Below are positions 16,834 through 26,072 of a DNA stretch of 60,054 bases, piece by piece. The position numbers were made by a program, and so were the translations under genes. The notes under the pieces are model-generated. The model saw only the letters and a list, made by a program, of their open reading frames with translations, was not told where the DNA came from and did not search any database. Positions within the stretch are counted from its first letter, which is position 1, and each line of letters starts with the position of its first letter. Source of the DNA: Pseudoalteromonas luteoviolacea NCIMB 1944 (GTDB lineage Bacteria; Pseudomonadota; Gammaproteobacteria; Enterobacterales; Alteromonadaceae); assembly GCF_001625565.1 (NCBI RefSeq), contig NZ_AUXS01000045.1, positions 1 through 60,054 of the forward strand, written 5' to 3'.

Positions 16834-17831
16834 TACTCTTTTACTCTTTCGAATTGCTCCATTAAACCGCTTGAACTCTCGGTAACCAAAATGCCGTCGC
16901 GCTTTGCAAACGCAACGTCAAATACGACTGCAGATTTGGGTCGGCTGCCTTCTCTGGGTTTAACTAGCCAAGTGTTTAACTTGGTGCCATCACTGATCCG
17001 CCAAAGTGTCAGTTGGCGATTAGGGGAGCCTGTTGCGAGCAGGTCACCCTGCTGATTGAAGCGCACGGCACTGAATATTTTCTGCCGTGCAATATACTGT
17101 AATTGCGCCACAAGATCACCTGAAGTGAGTTGCCAAATACTGGCTTTTTTCATGCTATCGGCCGTAAATGCGTAGCGACCTTGTGGATCTAGCGCCACTT
17201 TGGTCACTCGACTCGGGTGATTAAACCGGTGCAATACTTGCCCAGTTCTGGTGTCCCAAAAGTATGCACTATAGTCATTGGCACCTGTAAGTGCGAAGTG
17301 GCCATTGGGCGAGAGTGCAATACTATTAATTTTTTCTTGGTGTCCAAGGAACTCTATTCGTCTTCCGCTATCTAAGTCGAGATGCACAACAACATTGTCA
17401 CTGCGACCATATAGGACATATCTGCCTTGGTTACTGACAGCGATGTCTCTGATAGTGCCAGTGTCTATTTGATAGTAGCCAATGTTTTTACCGTCGGAGA
17501 GCTGCCACACAGCAAATCGATCGTTGGCGGCTGTGACCGCTGTAGAACTGTCATGAGCAATGGCGAGAGAGTGAATGAGCTCATCAGGCTGATCTGAGTG
17601 AGACCACTGATACTTCAAGCCATGGGTGGTGTTGTCCCATAAAACTGCACCGTGTTCGACTGATGACACTAAACTGTAACGACCATCGTGTGAAATAGCG
17701 GCTGCAAATGCACCGCGTGCTGCGTGTTCGACAGTCAATTGCGCTTTGGAGCTGTCGGGAGAACAACCTGATAGCATCAGGATAGATAAGCAAACGAAGA
17801 GTCGTATGTGCAATTTAAAAAATTTGGCCAT
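16833..17831 (-). CDS. WD40-repeat lipoprotein
   Basis: About 332 residues. The N-terminus is a lipoprotein signal peptide with lipobox LSGC at residues 20-23. The rest is a series of WD40-like blades (for example HAARGAFAAAISHDGRYSLV, HQEKINSIALSPNGHFALTG and FWDTRTG), probably a seven-bladed propeller. Such lipoproteins usually serve as protein-interaction platforms in the periplasm or at the outer membrane. I chose the ATG at 17831, because the longer frame to 17900 puts 23 residues before the signal peptide. It is the first gene of an operon with slyX. Confidence 0.85.
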   Translation of the reverse strand: MAKFFKLHIRLFVCLSILMLSGCSPDSSKAQLTVEHAARGAFAAAISHDGRYSLVSSVEHGAVLWDNTTHGLKYQWSHSDQPDELIHSLAIAHDSSTAVTAANDRFAVWQLSDGKNIGYYQIDTGTIRDIAVSNQGRYVLYGRSDNVVVHLDLDSGRRIEFLGHQEKINSIALSPNGHFALTGANDYSAYFWDTRTGQVLHRFNHPSRVTKVALDPQGRYAFTADSMKKASIWQLTSGDLVAQLQYIARQKIFSAVRFNQQGDLLATGSPNRQLTLWRISDGTKLNTWLVKPREGSRPKSAVVFDVAFAKRDGILVTESSSGLMEQFERVKE

Positions 17832-18105
17832 AAATTCGGTATTTCCTCTTAACTCTATGATTTGCACCGAGTAGACTAGTGGTAAAATTGATTGGGCCAC
17901 AAAACTGATATTAGCGTATTAGCTAAAGTATGTCGCCAGTAACATGGGTTTTTCCTAAAGCAAGGTTCTATGGGTATGAATCTTGGCTTTGGTGGCAATG
18001 AGTGATAATGTGACATCACCTTTTAAATTAATAATTATTTAACATGACAATGAAGTTAGAGAGCAATGAAACATTGCTGGCTGCTCGGATGTCGGAGAAA
18101 GTAAA

Positions 18106-18861
18106 ATGAAACAAACTATTAAGCTGTCTTTAATTGCAGCCTCAGTACTTGCACTAACTGCGTGTAATCAAAAAGCGCAGGAAACTGCAAAAGTAGAAGA
18201 AGTAAAACTAGAAACTGAAGTTCAAAAGCAAGCATACGGTATTGGTGCATCTGTGGGTAACTTCCTACAAAAAGATCTTGCTGATAAGCAAGGCCTAGGC
18301 ATTGAGCTTGATCAAGCATTGCTTATGAGAGGCTTTGAAGATGCGCTTGCTGGTAACTCAAAACTAGATGATGAAAAAATTCGTGAAGTGCTCACTGCAC
18401 TTGATACCTCTGTACGTGAAAAGCAAACTGCTAAAGCAGAAGCTGATGCAAAAGAAAACAAAGAAAAAGGCGTAAAGTACCTAGCTGAAAATGCCAAGAA
18501 AGATGGCGTTACAGTGACTGAGTCTGGTCTTCAGTACGAAGTAATTTCAACGGGTGAAGGTAAAAAGCCAGTTGCAACTGACGTTGTTAAAGTACACTAC
18601 AAAGGTACGCTACTAGACGGTTCTGAGTTTGATAGCTCATATTCGCGCAACCAGCCTGCAACTTTCCCACTTAACCAGGTTATCGCTGGTTGGACTGAAG
18701 GTTTACAGCTAATGCCTGTAGGATCAAAGTATAAATTTACTATTCCTGCAGAGCTAGGTTACGGTGAGCGTAACTTAGGTAAGATCCCTGCTAACTCAAC
18801 ACTTGTGTTTGAAGTTGAGCTACTGGAGATCCAAGAAGATAAAGAGAAGCCTGCAGCCTAA
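18106..18861 (+). CDS. fkpA: FKBP-type peptidyl-prolyl isomerase FkpA
   Basis: The 251-residue protein has an N-terminal helical dimerisation domain (about 30-130) and a C-terminal FKBP domain (about 135-242) with VHYKGTLLDG, FDSSY, and the GYGERN loop. It is a periplasmic chaperone and prolyl isomerase for outer-membrane and periplasmic proteins. Unlike E. coli FkpA, the signal peptide ends LTAC (C20), which would make it a lipoprotein anchored to a membrane. A strong terminator follows 20 bp downstream. Confidence 0.93.
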   Translation: MKQTIKLSLIAASVLALTACNQKAQETAKVEEVKLETEVQKQAYGIGASVGNFLQKDLADKQGLGIELDQALLMRGFEDALAGNSKLDDEKIREVLTALDTSVREKQTAKAEADAKENKEKGVKYLAENAKKDGVTVTESGLQYEVISTGEGKKPVATDVVKVHYKGTLLDGSEFDSSYSRNQPATFPLNQVIAGWTEGLQLMPVGSKYKFTIPAELGYGERNLGKIPANSTLVFEVELLEIQEDKEKPAA

Positions 18862-18875
18862 GGTGCAAGCAAATA

Positions 18876-18903
18876 AAAAAAGGGCCTACAGGGCCCTTTT
18901 TTT
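18876..18903. terminator. Bidirectional terminator between fkpA and rsd
   Basis: AGGGCC 18881-18886 and GGCCCT 18892-18897 form a G/C stem flanked by A-runs on one side and seven T on the other, so it can serve both fkpA and the converging rsd gene. Confidence 0.85.
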
Positions 18904-18916
18904 ATACTTGTTTAGT

Positions 18917-19387
18917 TTATTCGGTATGATTTGCAAAGAGGTTATCAATCAGTTCATCCTCTAGTCCAAACCGTTGCTCCAGTGCTTCGCCGAGCGTTGA
19001 TAGATCTTTGTCAAAATCTTCCAGGGGATTGTCACTACTTGCTTCGGCGTATTTATCATTGAAGTCGAGTGCTAAATCAGTTGATGCCGTAATTTGCGGG
19101 TAGATAGACTGAGCTAGCTTCAAGCTATCTGGGCCTTTTTCTTTGCACGCAGCAACAATATTGTCGTATATTTCAAAGTGTCCAGCTGACAAGTAGTCCA
19201 TCAATATCTGACAAAAGGACTGGATTTGAACCTGTTCTGGCAGCGCTTTATCTACGCTCTCAAAAGGCGATAGGCCAGCTACTTTGTAGTACAGTAACAG
19301 TAACTCTTGACGCTCCATGAGCCAGTTGTCGATAACACTATGACTCCCTCCCCATTTTTGTTGGGCTTGTTCTAACCGTGAAAGCAT
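18917..19387 (-). CDS. rsd: Rsd/AlgQ family anti-sigma-70 regulator
   Basis: A 156-residue helical protein with the Rsd signature: MLSRLEQAQQKWGGSHSVID opening, LLLLYYKVAGLSP, FCQILMDYLSAGHFEIYD and LGEALEQRFGLEDELI. Rsd binds the housekeeping sigma factor region 4, and in stationary phase favours alternative sigma factors; it can also stimulate SpoT in E. coli. The start at 19387 is set by AAGGAG 7 bases upstream, rather than the longer frame to 19426. hemE lies next, the same Rsd-hemE neighbourhood seen in enterobacteria. Confidence 0.92.
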   Translation of the reverse strand: MLSRLEQAQQKWGGSHSVIDNWLMERQELLLLYYKVAGLSPFESVDKALPEQVQIQSFCQILMDYLSAGHFEIYDNIVAACKEKGPDSLKLAQSIYPQITASTDLALDFNDKYAEASSDNPLEDFDKDLSTLGEALEQRFGLEDELIDNLFANHTE

Positions 19388-19462
19388 AGTTATCTCCTTA
19401 GCGGGTCGTTTTTTTAGGCCCTGCAATGACCAAATTGTGTTTGTATATTAGGTTTTATTTTT

Positions 19463-19630
19463 ATGGGCACATCAAAAATAGGATGGTTTGGACCCAATAA
19501 GAGACAGCAATTTGGTAATACTGAATACTTAATCTTGCCTCCTATAAAAAGGAAAACTGATGAAAAGATCAACCACTTTTTGCAAAAAGCACATAATTTC
19601 TTTCATTTGTACCTTAGCTGGGTTTTTTAG
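19463..19630 (+). CDS. Possible 55-residue ORF, unsupported function
   Basis: ATG 19463 opens a 55-codon frame beginning MGTSKIGWFGPNKRQQFGNT, ending LYLSWVF. It is basic, without a signal peptide. The ribosome site is poor (AGG 11 bases upstream). It overlaps, in a different frame, the better-signalled ORF at 19560. At most one of the two is likely to be real; I do not recognise it. Confidence 0.2.
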   Translation: MGTSKIGWFGPNKRQQFGNTEYLILPPIKRKTDEKINHFLQKAHNFFHLYLSWVF

Positions 19631-19667
19631 TCTTGGTGTTAATCATTTTTATTTAGTATTCAGGTAG
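19560..19667 (+). CDS. Possible 35-residue signal-peptide-like small protein
   Basis: AAAAAGGA lies 6 bases before ATG 19560. The product MKRSTTFCKKHIISFICTLA, followed by a hydrophobic stretch and ending HFYLVFR, has the basic start and hydrophobic core of a small membrane protein or of a truncated exported protein. No relatives come to mind. It lies in the 650-bp gap between rsd and hemE, facing the small-RNA candidate on the other strand. Confidence 0.3.
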   Translation: MKRSTTFCKKHIISFICTLAGFFSLGVNHFYLVFR

Positions 19668-19698
19668 GCGGAGTGATGTTTGCTGGGTGATAAAAAAA

Positions 19699-19820
19699 CA
19701 AAAAACCACCCTAAGGTGGTTCAAAACAGTTTAGCAAATAGCACTTATTCTTGTTAGAAGGTGTTTTGTTCTTGTTATTTTGCGCAGCATTTTTATAGCA
19801 AGGTTTTTTTTGTGGTGCAA
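19699..19820 (-). ncRNA. Candidate small RNA (about 87 nt) with promoter and terminator
   Basis: On the minus strand TTGCAC (19820-19815) and TATAAA (19797-19792) are 17 bases apart, behind an A/T-rich UP-like region. The predicted RNA starts near 19785 and ends in a perfect 7-bp hairpin (AACCACC/GGTGGTT, 19704-19721) followed by six T. Inside are two copies of TAACAAGAA (minus strand; 19777-19769 and 19756-19748), spaced 21 bases, which look single-stranded and could be seed or protein-binding sites. There is no ORF of note. Not matched to a known RNA family. Confidence 0.45.
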
Positions 19821-20044
19821 ATAATCACGAACATTTTTTTATGAATTTAATATCTCAAAAATATGAAAGCGAGTTTATGAGAAAGGGTTTGTTGGTGTTT
19901 TGGGCCAACAAAGAGGGTATTTGAATGAGCTGCTCATTAATCTGGATCATGGAGATGTGATTTAAACGGTTGAACAGCTAGGGGGCTTGGGGATAAAGTG
20001 ATACAATTCGAACAATTTTTACAGCACTGGAATTGAATCACGCT

Positions 20045-21112
20045 ATGAGCGAGTTGAAAAATGATCGTTATTTACGCGCGTTGCAGAAGCAGCCGGTTGA
20101 TGTGACACCTGTATGGATGATGCGACAAGCGGGTCGTTACCTCCCTGAATACAGAGCTACACGAGCGCAAGCTGGTGACTTTATGAGCTTGTGTAAAAAT
20201 GCTGAATTAGCTTGTGAAGTGACATTGCAGCCACTACGTCGTTACCCACTGGATGCTGCGATTCTATTCAGTGATATTTTAACTATCCCTGACGCTATGG
20301 GACTTGGCTTGTACTTTGAAACAGGTGAAGGTCCAAAGTTTGAACGTCCAATCACCTCGCTAGCTGATGTTCAGAAGTTACCAAAACTCGATCCGACGGA
20401 CGAGCTTGGTTATGTGATGAATGCAGTGAGCACTATTCGCCGAGAGCTAAAAGGAGAAGTTCCTTTAATCGGCTTCTCTGGTTCTCCATGGACGCTTGCC
20501 ACATACATGATCGAAGGCGGTAGCAGTAAAACCTTTGGTAAGATTAAAAAAATGGCATTTGCTGAACCGCAGACATTGCATTTACTACTTGATAAAGTCG
20601 CTGACTCAGTCATTGATTATCTAAATGCGCAGGTGAAAGCAGGTGCACAATCTCTAATGATTTTTGATTCTTGGGGTGGTGTGTTAAGCCCTCGTGACTA
20701 TAAAGAGTTCTCGCTACAGTACATGCACAAAATTGTCGATGGCCTGATCCGTGAAAACGATGGTCGTAAAGTGCCTGTTACCTTGTTTACCAAAAATGGC
20801 GGGCAATGGATTGAAGCGATTGCTGCAACGGGCTGTGATGCAATTGGTCTGGATTGGACCATAGATATTGCCGATGCAAAACGCCGTGTGGGTGATAAAG
20901 TCGCGCTGCAAGGCAACATGGATCCTGCTATGTTACATGGTACACCAGAGCGCATTCGTGAAGAAGTTCAGTCAATCTTGGCAGGCTTCGGAGAAGGCAA
21001 TGGTCACGTATTTAACTTAGGCCATGGTATCACGCCGGATGTTGACCCTGAAAATGCAGGTGTATTCATTAATTCAGTCCATGAATTTAGTCGCCAGTAT
21101 CATCAAAAGTGA
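20045..21112 (+). CDS. hemE: Uroporphyrinogen decarboxylase
   Basis: The 355-residue protein begins MSELKNDRYLRALQKQPVDV, has the signature PVWMMRQAGRYLPEYR (substrate-binding RQAGR) and an early Asp in ILFSDILTIPDAMGL. HemE removes four carboxyl groups from uroporphyrinogen III to give coproporphyrinogen III in haem synthesis. The frame opens with a TTG at 20033, but the ATG at 20045 aligns with E. coli HemE (354 residues) and is chosen. A strong terminator follows at 21127. Confidence 0.97.
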   Translation: MSELKNDRYLRALQKQPVDVTPVWMMRQAGRYLPEYRATRAQAGDFMSLCKNAELACEVTLQPLRRYPLDAAILFSDILTIPDAMGLGLYFETGEGPKFERPITSLADVQKLPKLDPTDELGYVMNAVSTIRRELKGEVPLIGFSGSPWTLATYMIEGGSSKTFGKIKKMAFAEPQTLHLLLDKVADSVIDYLNAQVKAGAQSLMIFDSWGGVLSPRDYKEFSLQYMHKIVDGLIRENDGRKVPVTLFTKNGGQWIEAIAATGCDAIGLDWTIDIADAKRRVGDKVALQGNMDPAMLHGTPERIREEVQSILAGFGEGNGHVFNLGHGITPDVDPENAGVFINSVHEFSRQYHQK

Positions 21113-21126
21113 TAGTCTGACAAGGC

Positions 21127-21156
21127 AAAAAACCCAAGCATTGCTTGGGTTTTTTA
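21127..21156. terminator. Bidirectional terminator between hemE and speE
   Basis: CCCAAGCA 21133-21140 pairs with TGCTTGGG 21142-21149, with six A before and seven T after, serving both converging genes. Confidence 0.9.
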
Positions 21157-21172
21157 CTTTATGGCTTGAGCG

Positions 21173-22033
21173 CTATTCGTCAAATGCGCGGCGCATAAAG
21201 TAAGGCGTTGCCAAGGCGCCATGGTGAATACCGCTATTGTAATATTCGGTTTCAAACTGTGCAGCTTCAACATCCTGCTCTCTAAAGCCGTTGAAGTGTT
21301 GCCCTTTTCGCGCGAGTGTTGCCGACCATAGGCCGCTTGGGTAAATTGGCTGTGGAAATGGCAAGGTTTGCAAATCGGCAAAACCGACATCTTTCATTGC
21401 TTGACGCATTTCTTTTAGCAGTGTCATATGCATCAGAGGTGATTCACTTTGCTGGATTAAAATCCCACCTTCGCGCAGTGCCGCTAAACAGCTCGTATAA
21501 AATGCGTGATTGAACAGGCCTTCCCCTGGACCTACTGGATCTGTTCCGTCAACAATGACCACATCAATAGAGTTTGCAGCGGCTTCTCGCATATATTTGA
21601 TACCGTCATCAAACATCACCGTGGCACGTGGGTCGTCATTTGAGGCGCATAGTTCTGGGAAGTACTTAAGTGACATTTGTGTCACCACTTCATCGATGTC
21701 TATTTGTGTAACTGACTCGACGTCCGGGTGTTTGAGTACTTCGCGCAGTGTTCCGCAATCTCCACCGCCAATGATCACGACATTTTTAGGTGCCGGGTGA
21801 GCAAAGAGTGCAGTGTGGCTCATCATTTCATGATAAAAAAAGTTCTCACGTGTACTGACCATGGTGCAGCCATCTATGATCATCAAATTCCCAAAGTCGG
21901 TTGTTTCATACATCTCGACCTTTTGAAACGGTGATTGAACTTCATCTAGCTTTTTATTGATACGCAGAGAAAAAGCGCTACCATCTCGGTCACTGATCTC
22001 TGTAAACCAGCGGTTTGCTTCTAAATTAGACAT
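21173..22033 (-). CDS. speE: Spermidine synthase
   Basis: A 286-residue aminopropyltransferase. The decarboxy-SAM-binding loop is GGGDCGTLRE at 89-98, followed by the acidic IDIDE (111-115) and the catalytic-region DGTDPVGPGEGLF (162-174). It transfers an aminopropyl group to putrescine. An in-frame GTG at 22045 would add four residues; ATG 22033 is preferred, though neither has a strong ribosome site. It is divergent from speA 205 bp away, an arrangement fitting shared control of polyamine synthesis. Confidence 0.95.
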   Translation of the reverse strand: MSNLEANRWFTEISDRDGSAFSLRINKKLDEVQSPFQKVEMYETTDFGNLMIIDGCTMVSTRENFFYHEMMSHTALFAHPAPKNVVIIGGGDCGTLREVLKHPDVESVTQIDIDEVVTQMSLKYFPELCASNDDPRATVMFDDGIKYMREAAANSIDVVIVDGTDPVGPGEGLFNHAFYTSCLAALREGGILIQQSESPLMHMTLLKEMRQAMKDVGFADLQTLPFPQPIYPSGLWSATLARKGQHFNGFREQDVEAAQFETEYYNSGIHHGALATPYFMRRAFDE

Positions 22034-22237
22034 TTTTGTTTTCACGTTGAATTGTTAACAGGCGCAATTTTGCCAGCGCCAAAGAATTTGCTCAATCTAT
22101 TTTAGTCGATTGTGCCTAGTTTGTCTGTTTACCATAAATTGCGTCCCTAAGTGCATAGAAAAGCGACCTCCCCCTATCGCTAATCACGCTTAAGCGTATT
22201 AAAATGAGCGGCATATTAGAGTTATTTAGCAGAGAAG

Positions 22238-24121
22238 ATGATGGAGTGGGGAGTCGATACAGCACGTAATACATACAATGTACAACATTGGAGTGATGGT
22301 TATTTTGATATTGATGATGCTGGTAAGTTAGTTGCCTATCCAGATGGCGATCGTAGCAAAAGCCCTATTTCATTATCTGACCTTACCGAGCGTTTTAAAG
22401 CACAGGGGCTGACGCTACCTGTTTTGGTACGCTTTACCGATATCTTGCAAAACCGAGTAGATACACTGACGCACGCATTTGAAGATGCACGTGCTCAAAA
22501 GAGCTACCATGGTCAATACACTTGTGTTTATCCGATTAAAGTTAATCAGCAGCGTTCTGTGGTCAGTAAGCTACTCAGTCATCCAAGTGGGTTAGTGGGG
22601 TTGGAAGCGGGCTCTAAACCTGAGCTGATGGCCATTTTGGGTCTCGCTACTTCACCAATTACGATTGTTTGCAATGGCTACAAAGACAGAGAGTTTCTTC
22701 GTCTTTCACTGATTGGACAAGCCATGGGGCACAAGGTACAGATTGTGGTTGAAAAGCTGTCTGAACTGGATGCACTCATTGCTGAAATAGATGACATGCA
22801 AATCGAGCCGGCCATTGGCATTCGCATTCGCCTCAACTCAATCGGAAAGGGCAAGTGGCAAAATACGGGTGGAGAAAAGGGCAAGTTTGGTCTGACCGCA
22901 GGACAAGTGCTCAATGCGGTAGAGACATTGCGCCGTCACAATAAGCTGCACTTGATGCAGTTGGTACACTTTCATATTGGCTCTCAAATTGCCAATATTC
23001 GCGATATTCAGCGTGCACTGAGAGAGTGTGCGAGACACTACGCTGAATTGACACAGGTGGGTGTACCGTTAAAAACCGTTGATGTTGGTGGTGGACTCGG
23101 GGTCGACTATGAAGGCTCGGGCTCGCGCAGCGCTTGCTCTATGAATTACACCGTTGGTGAATATGCCCGAAATGTGGTGAACGCATTTGCTGAAGTTGCA
23201 GAACAACACGGCTTACCTCATCCAGATATAATTACCGAGTCTGGGCGAGCACTAACCGCCCATCACGCGGTACTTATTACGGATGTTATTGATATTGAGA
23301 CGGCGCCTTGCGAAGCTGTGCCAGATCAGGTGTCTGGAGATGAACACCATTTGATCCAAGAGTTACGGCTATCGCTGTCGCGATTGACGCCAAGGTTGGC
23401 TTTGGAAACCTACCATGATGCGATGCATTTGTTCCAAGATGCCCACGATCAATATGTTCATGGTCTTATCACGATGGCACAGTGGGCGCAGATCGAACGT
23501 TTGTATTTTACAATATTGAGAAATGTACGTGACAGCCTGAGTACGCAATCTAGAGCACATCGAGAAGTGTTGGATGATTTAAATGAGAAATTGGCTGACA
23601 AGCTATTTGTGAACTTTTCACTGTTTCAATCTTTGCCGGATGTTTGGGGGATCCAGCAGTTGTTCCCAGTCATGCCAATTGCCAACCTAGATCAACCCTT
23701 AACTCAAAGAGCCATCATCCAAGACATTACCTGTGACTCGGATGGGCAAATTCGCGAGTATGTTGAAGGGGCTGGAATAGAATCCAGTTTGCCAATGCCG
23801 CAATATCGCAGCGCAGAGCAATATCATTTAGCCATGTTCATGGTCGGTGCATATCAAGAGATATTGGGAGATTTACACAACCTATTTGGCGACACGGACT
23901 CAGTTCATGTTGAGCTCACTGAACAAGGTTATCAATTGACAAATGCGCTTAAAGGGGACTGCGTCGAAGATGTATTGCGCTTTGTACATTATGACAAACA
24001 GCAATTGGTCGACAATTTTAACTCTCAGATAAATGCCACGGCTTTGCCTGTGCAAACACAACACGCATTTTTACAAGAGCTCAATTCGGGTTTGGCTGGA
24101 TATACATACTTTGAAGATTGA
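22238..24121 (+). CDS. speA: Biosynthetic arginine decarboxylase
   Basis: The 627-residue fold-III PLP enzyme converts arginine to agmatine. The PLP lysine is K101 in YPIKVNQ; the glycine loop VDVGGGLGVDYEG and the downstream ESGRALTAHHA are typical of SpeA. It is slightly shorter than E. coli SpeA (658). Two adjacent ATGs (22238, 22241) could start it; an AGAGAAG precedes them. No agmatinase gene is in the window, so the route to putrescine is completed elsewhere. Confidence 0.96.
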   Translation: MMEWGVDTARNTYNVQHWSDGYFDIDDAGKLVAYPDGDRSKSPISLSDLTERFKAQGLTLPVLVRFTDILQNRVDTLTHAFEDARAQKSYHGQYTCVYPIKVNQQRSVVSKLLSHPSGLVGLEAGSKPELMAILGLATSPITIVCNGYKDREFLRLSLIGQAMGHKVQIVVEKLSELDALIAEIDDMQIEPAIGIRIRLNSIGKGKWQNTGGEKGKFGLTAGQVLNAVETLRRHNKLHLMQLVHFHIGSQIANIRDIQRALRECARHYAELTQVGVPLKTVDVGGGLGVDYEGSGSRSACSMNYTVGEYARNVVNAFAEVAEQHGLPHPDIITESGRALTAHHAVLITDVIDIETAPCEAVPDQVSGDEHHLIQELRLSLSRLTPRLALETYHDAMHLFQDAHDQYVHGLITMAQWAQIERLYFTILRNVRDSLSTQSRAHREVLDDLNEKLADKLFVNFSLFQSLPDVWGIQQLFPVMPIANLDQPLTQRAIIQDITCDSDGQIREYVEGAGIESSLPMPQYRSAEQYHLAMFMVGAYQEILGDLHNLFGDTDSVHVELTEQGYQLTNALKGDCVEDVLRFVHYDKQQLVDNFNSQINATALPVQTQHAFLQELNSGLAGYTYFED

Positions 24122-24231
24122 TAAGTACTGCTCAGATTTTTTCTGACCTTGAAAATGCGTATGATGACCTCATCACATATGAATTGTGATGAGATGTCCT
24201 CGAATAAATAATAGTAGTAAAGGAACTTTGC

Positions 24232-25110
24232 ATGTCGCTAGTCCGTCAAATCGTAGGGCTTATTTTATATGTCCTAAATACATTAGTGTGGTTCGTGCCG
24301 ATTTTCATTTGTGGCGTATTAAAACTGATACCGATCCCCATTTTGCAGCGCTTATTGAGTAAATTGGCAAAAGCATGTGCGAGCTTGTGGGTGGCTGGCA
24401 ACAACATTAATCAGAGCTTTATTTCGCCTTATCATTTGCAAGTTTCAGGCGCTGATGCACTGGATACAAAAGATTGGTACCTAGTGATCGCCAACCATCA
24501 AAGCTGGGTTGATATACTGGTATTGCAAAGAGTACTGCATCGCAAAATTCCTTTTTTAAACTTCTTTCTCAAAAAAGAACTGCTGTACGTGCCATTTTTG
24601 GGGTTAGCTTGGTGGGCACTGGACTTTCCATTTATGACTCGTACCAGTAAAAGCCAGATCAGAAAAAACCCTAAACTCAAAGGCAAGGACATCGAAACCA
24701 CAAGAAAGGCGTGTGAAAAGTTTAAAACGATGCCTGTCAGTATTGTGAACTTTGTTGAAGGAACCCGTTATACCGAAGAAAAACATCAAAGACAAAACAG
24801 TCCATTTAAGCACTTACTCAAGCCTAAAGCTGGGGGCATAGCTTTTGTCATGCAAGCCATGGGGGAGCAGATCAATCAAGTGGTCAATGTAACCATCCAC
24901 TATCCAAATGGCGTGCCTACTTTTATGGACTTTGTGGCTGGAAAAGTAGGCCAAATTAACGTGCAGGTCGAGTTGATGCCAGTCAGTGATAAGCTGGTGG
25001 GGGATTACACCGGAGACAATGAGTTTCGGGTGCAATTTCAAGGGGAGCTTAATCGCTTATGGTCTGAAAAAGACAAGAGCATCGACGAGCTGGCAACGCC
25101 TTCGAAGTAA
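24232..25110 (+). CDS. YihG-type lysophospholipid acyltransferase (copy 1)
   Basis: The 292-residue membrane protein has an N-terminal membrane segment (about 8-35) and PlsC motifs: HX4D at H89-D94 (NHQSWVD) and EGTR at 176-179 (VEGTRYTEEK). LKPKAGGIAF is a third conserved block. It probably moves an acyl chain onto lysophosphatidic acid or a related lysophospholipid at the inner membrane, as E. coli YihG does. Forty-four bp downstream is a paralogue, and the channel gene follows, forming a three-gene operon. Confidence 0.88.
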   Translation: MSLVRQIVGLILYVLNTLVWFVPIFICGVLKLIPIPILQRLLSKLAKACASLWVAGNNINQSFISPYHLQVSGADALDTKDWYLVIANHQSWVDILVLQRVLHRKIPFLNFFLKKELLYVPFLGLAWWALDFPFMTRTSKSQIRKNPKLKGKDIETTRKACEKFKTMPVSIVNFVEGTRYTEEKHQRQNSPFKHLLKPKAGGIAFVMQAMGEQINQVVNVTIHYPNGVPTFMDFVAGKVGQINVQVELMPVSDKLVGDYTGDNEFRVQFQGELNRLWSEKDKSIDELATPSK

Positions 25111-25154
25111 ACAGGTTCTACACGGAATAAGCAGCGAGTATAGGAACAGAAATA

Positions 25155-26072
25155 ATGAAGAGTATATTACCGAGGCGGTTTTACGGTGCAGTTGGAACAT
25201 TATTTTTATTACTAAACACCGTGTTCTGGGGTGTGATAGTACTATTACTTGGTGTGACTAAATGGTGTATCCGCACCAAATCCGTCTCTGTGTTATTGCA
25301 TTGGGCTTACCACAAATGGTGTCTTGGAAATCGCATTGGATTAAAACTAGGTGGCGTGCTGATGGACGTCAAGATCCCACAGTCTGTATCGACAAATGGT
25401 TGGTATTTATTGGTTTCCAACCATATTAGTTGGCTGGATATTGTGGTGCTAAGTGCGCAAGATCAACTGCCAGCTCCGAAATTTTTCCTTAAGGATGAGC
25501 TAAAATATGTGCCTTTTATTGGAACTGGAGCGTGGGCATTGGATATGCCGTTTATGAAGCGCGCTAGTAAAGCGCAAATAGCTAAAAACCCGAAATTAAA
25601 GCGCATGGACGTGGAGCGCACCAGGCAGAGTTGTAAAAACTTTAAACAACATCCTACGACAGTAATAAACTTTGCTGAAGGTACTCGTTTTACTGCGGCA
25701 AAACAGCAGCGCCAAGGGAGTCCATTTGATAATTTATTAAAGCCAAAAGCGGGGGGAACTGCTTTTGCTTTAGATGTGTTGAGTGAGCAGGTTGACGGCT
25801 TATTAAATACAGCTTTGGTTTATCATAGTGAAGATGAGCATATTTGCCGCGCATTTTTCCGTGGCCAGTTAGAAGCGGTTTCTCTGGAAGTTGACTATAT
25901 TCCAATAGATGACTTGCCCAAAGGGGATTATCAACTTGATAAAGCGTATCGCGTGCAATTTCAGGCCTATATGAATCAACTATGGCAACACAAATCTCTG
26001 CAAATTAAAGCCATAGAGCAACGGCTCGATGACGCAACTGGGAAGTATTCAACAGAGGTAAAACCACTATGA
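25155..26072 (+). CDS. YihG-type lysophospholipid acyltransferase (copy 2)
   Basis: The 305-residue paralogue of the preceding gene shares the layout: membrane segment at about 15-35, HX4D at H90-D95 (NHISWLD), EGTR at 175-178, and LLKPKAGGTAFAL. The two are clearly related yet well diverged, so they may differ in acyl-chain preference. Its stop overlaps the next gene's start (ATGA), coupling the acyltransferase to the channel. Confidence 0.88.
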   Translation: MKSILPRRFYGAVGTLFLLLNTVFWGVIVLLLGVTKWCIRTKSVSVLLHWAYHKWCLGNRIGLKLGGVLMDVKIPQSVSTNGWYLLVSNHISWLDIVVLSAQDQLPAPKFFLKDELKYVPFIGTGAWALDMPFMKRASKAQIAKNPKLKRMDVERTRQSCKNFKQHPTTVINFAEGTRFTAAKQQRQGSPFDNLLKPKAGGTAFALDVLSEQVDGLLNTALVYHSEDEHICRAFFRGQLEAVSLEVDYIPIDDLPKGDYQLDKAYRVQFQAYMNQLWQHKSLQIKAIEQRLDDATGKYSTEVKPL

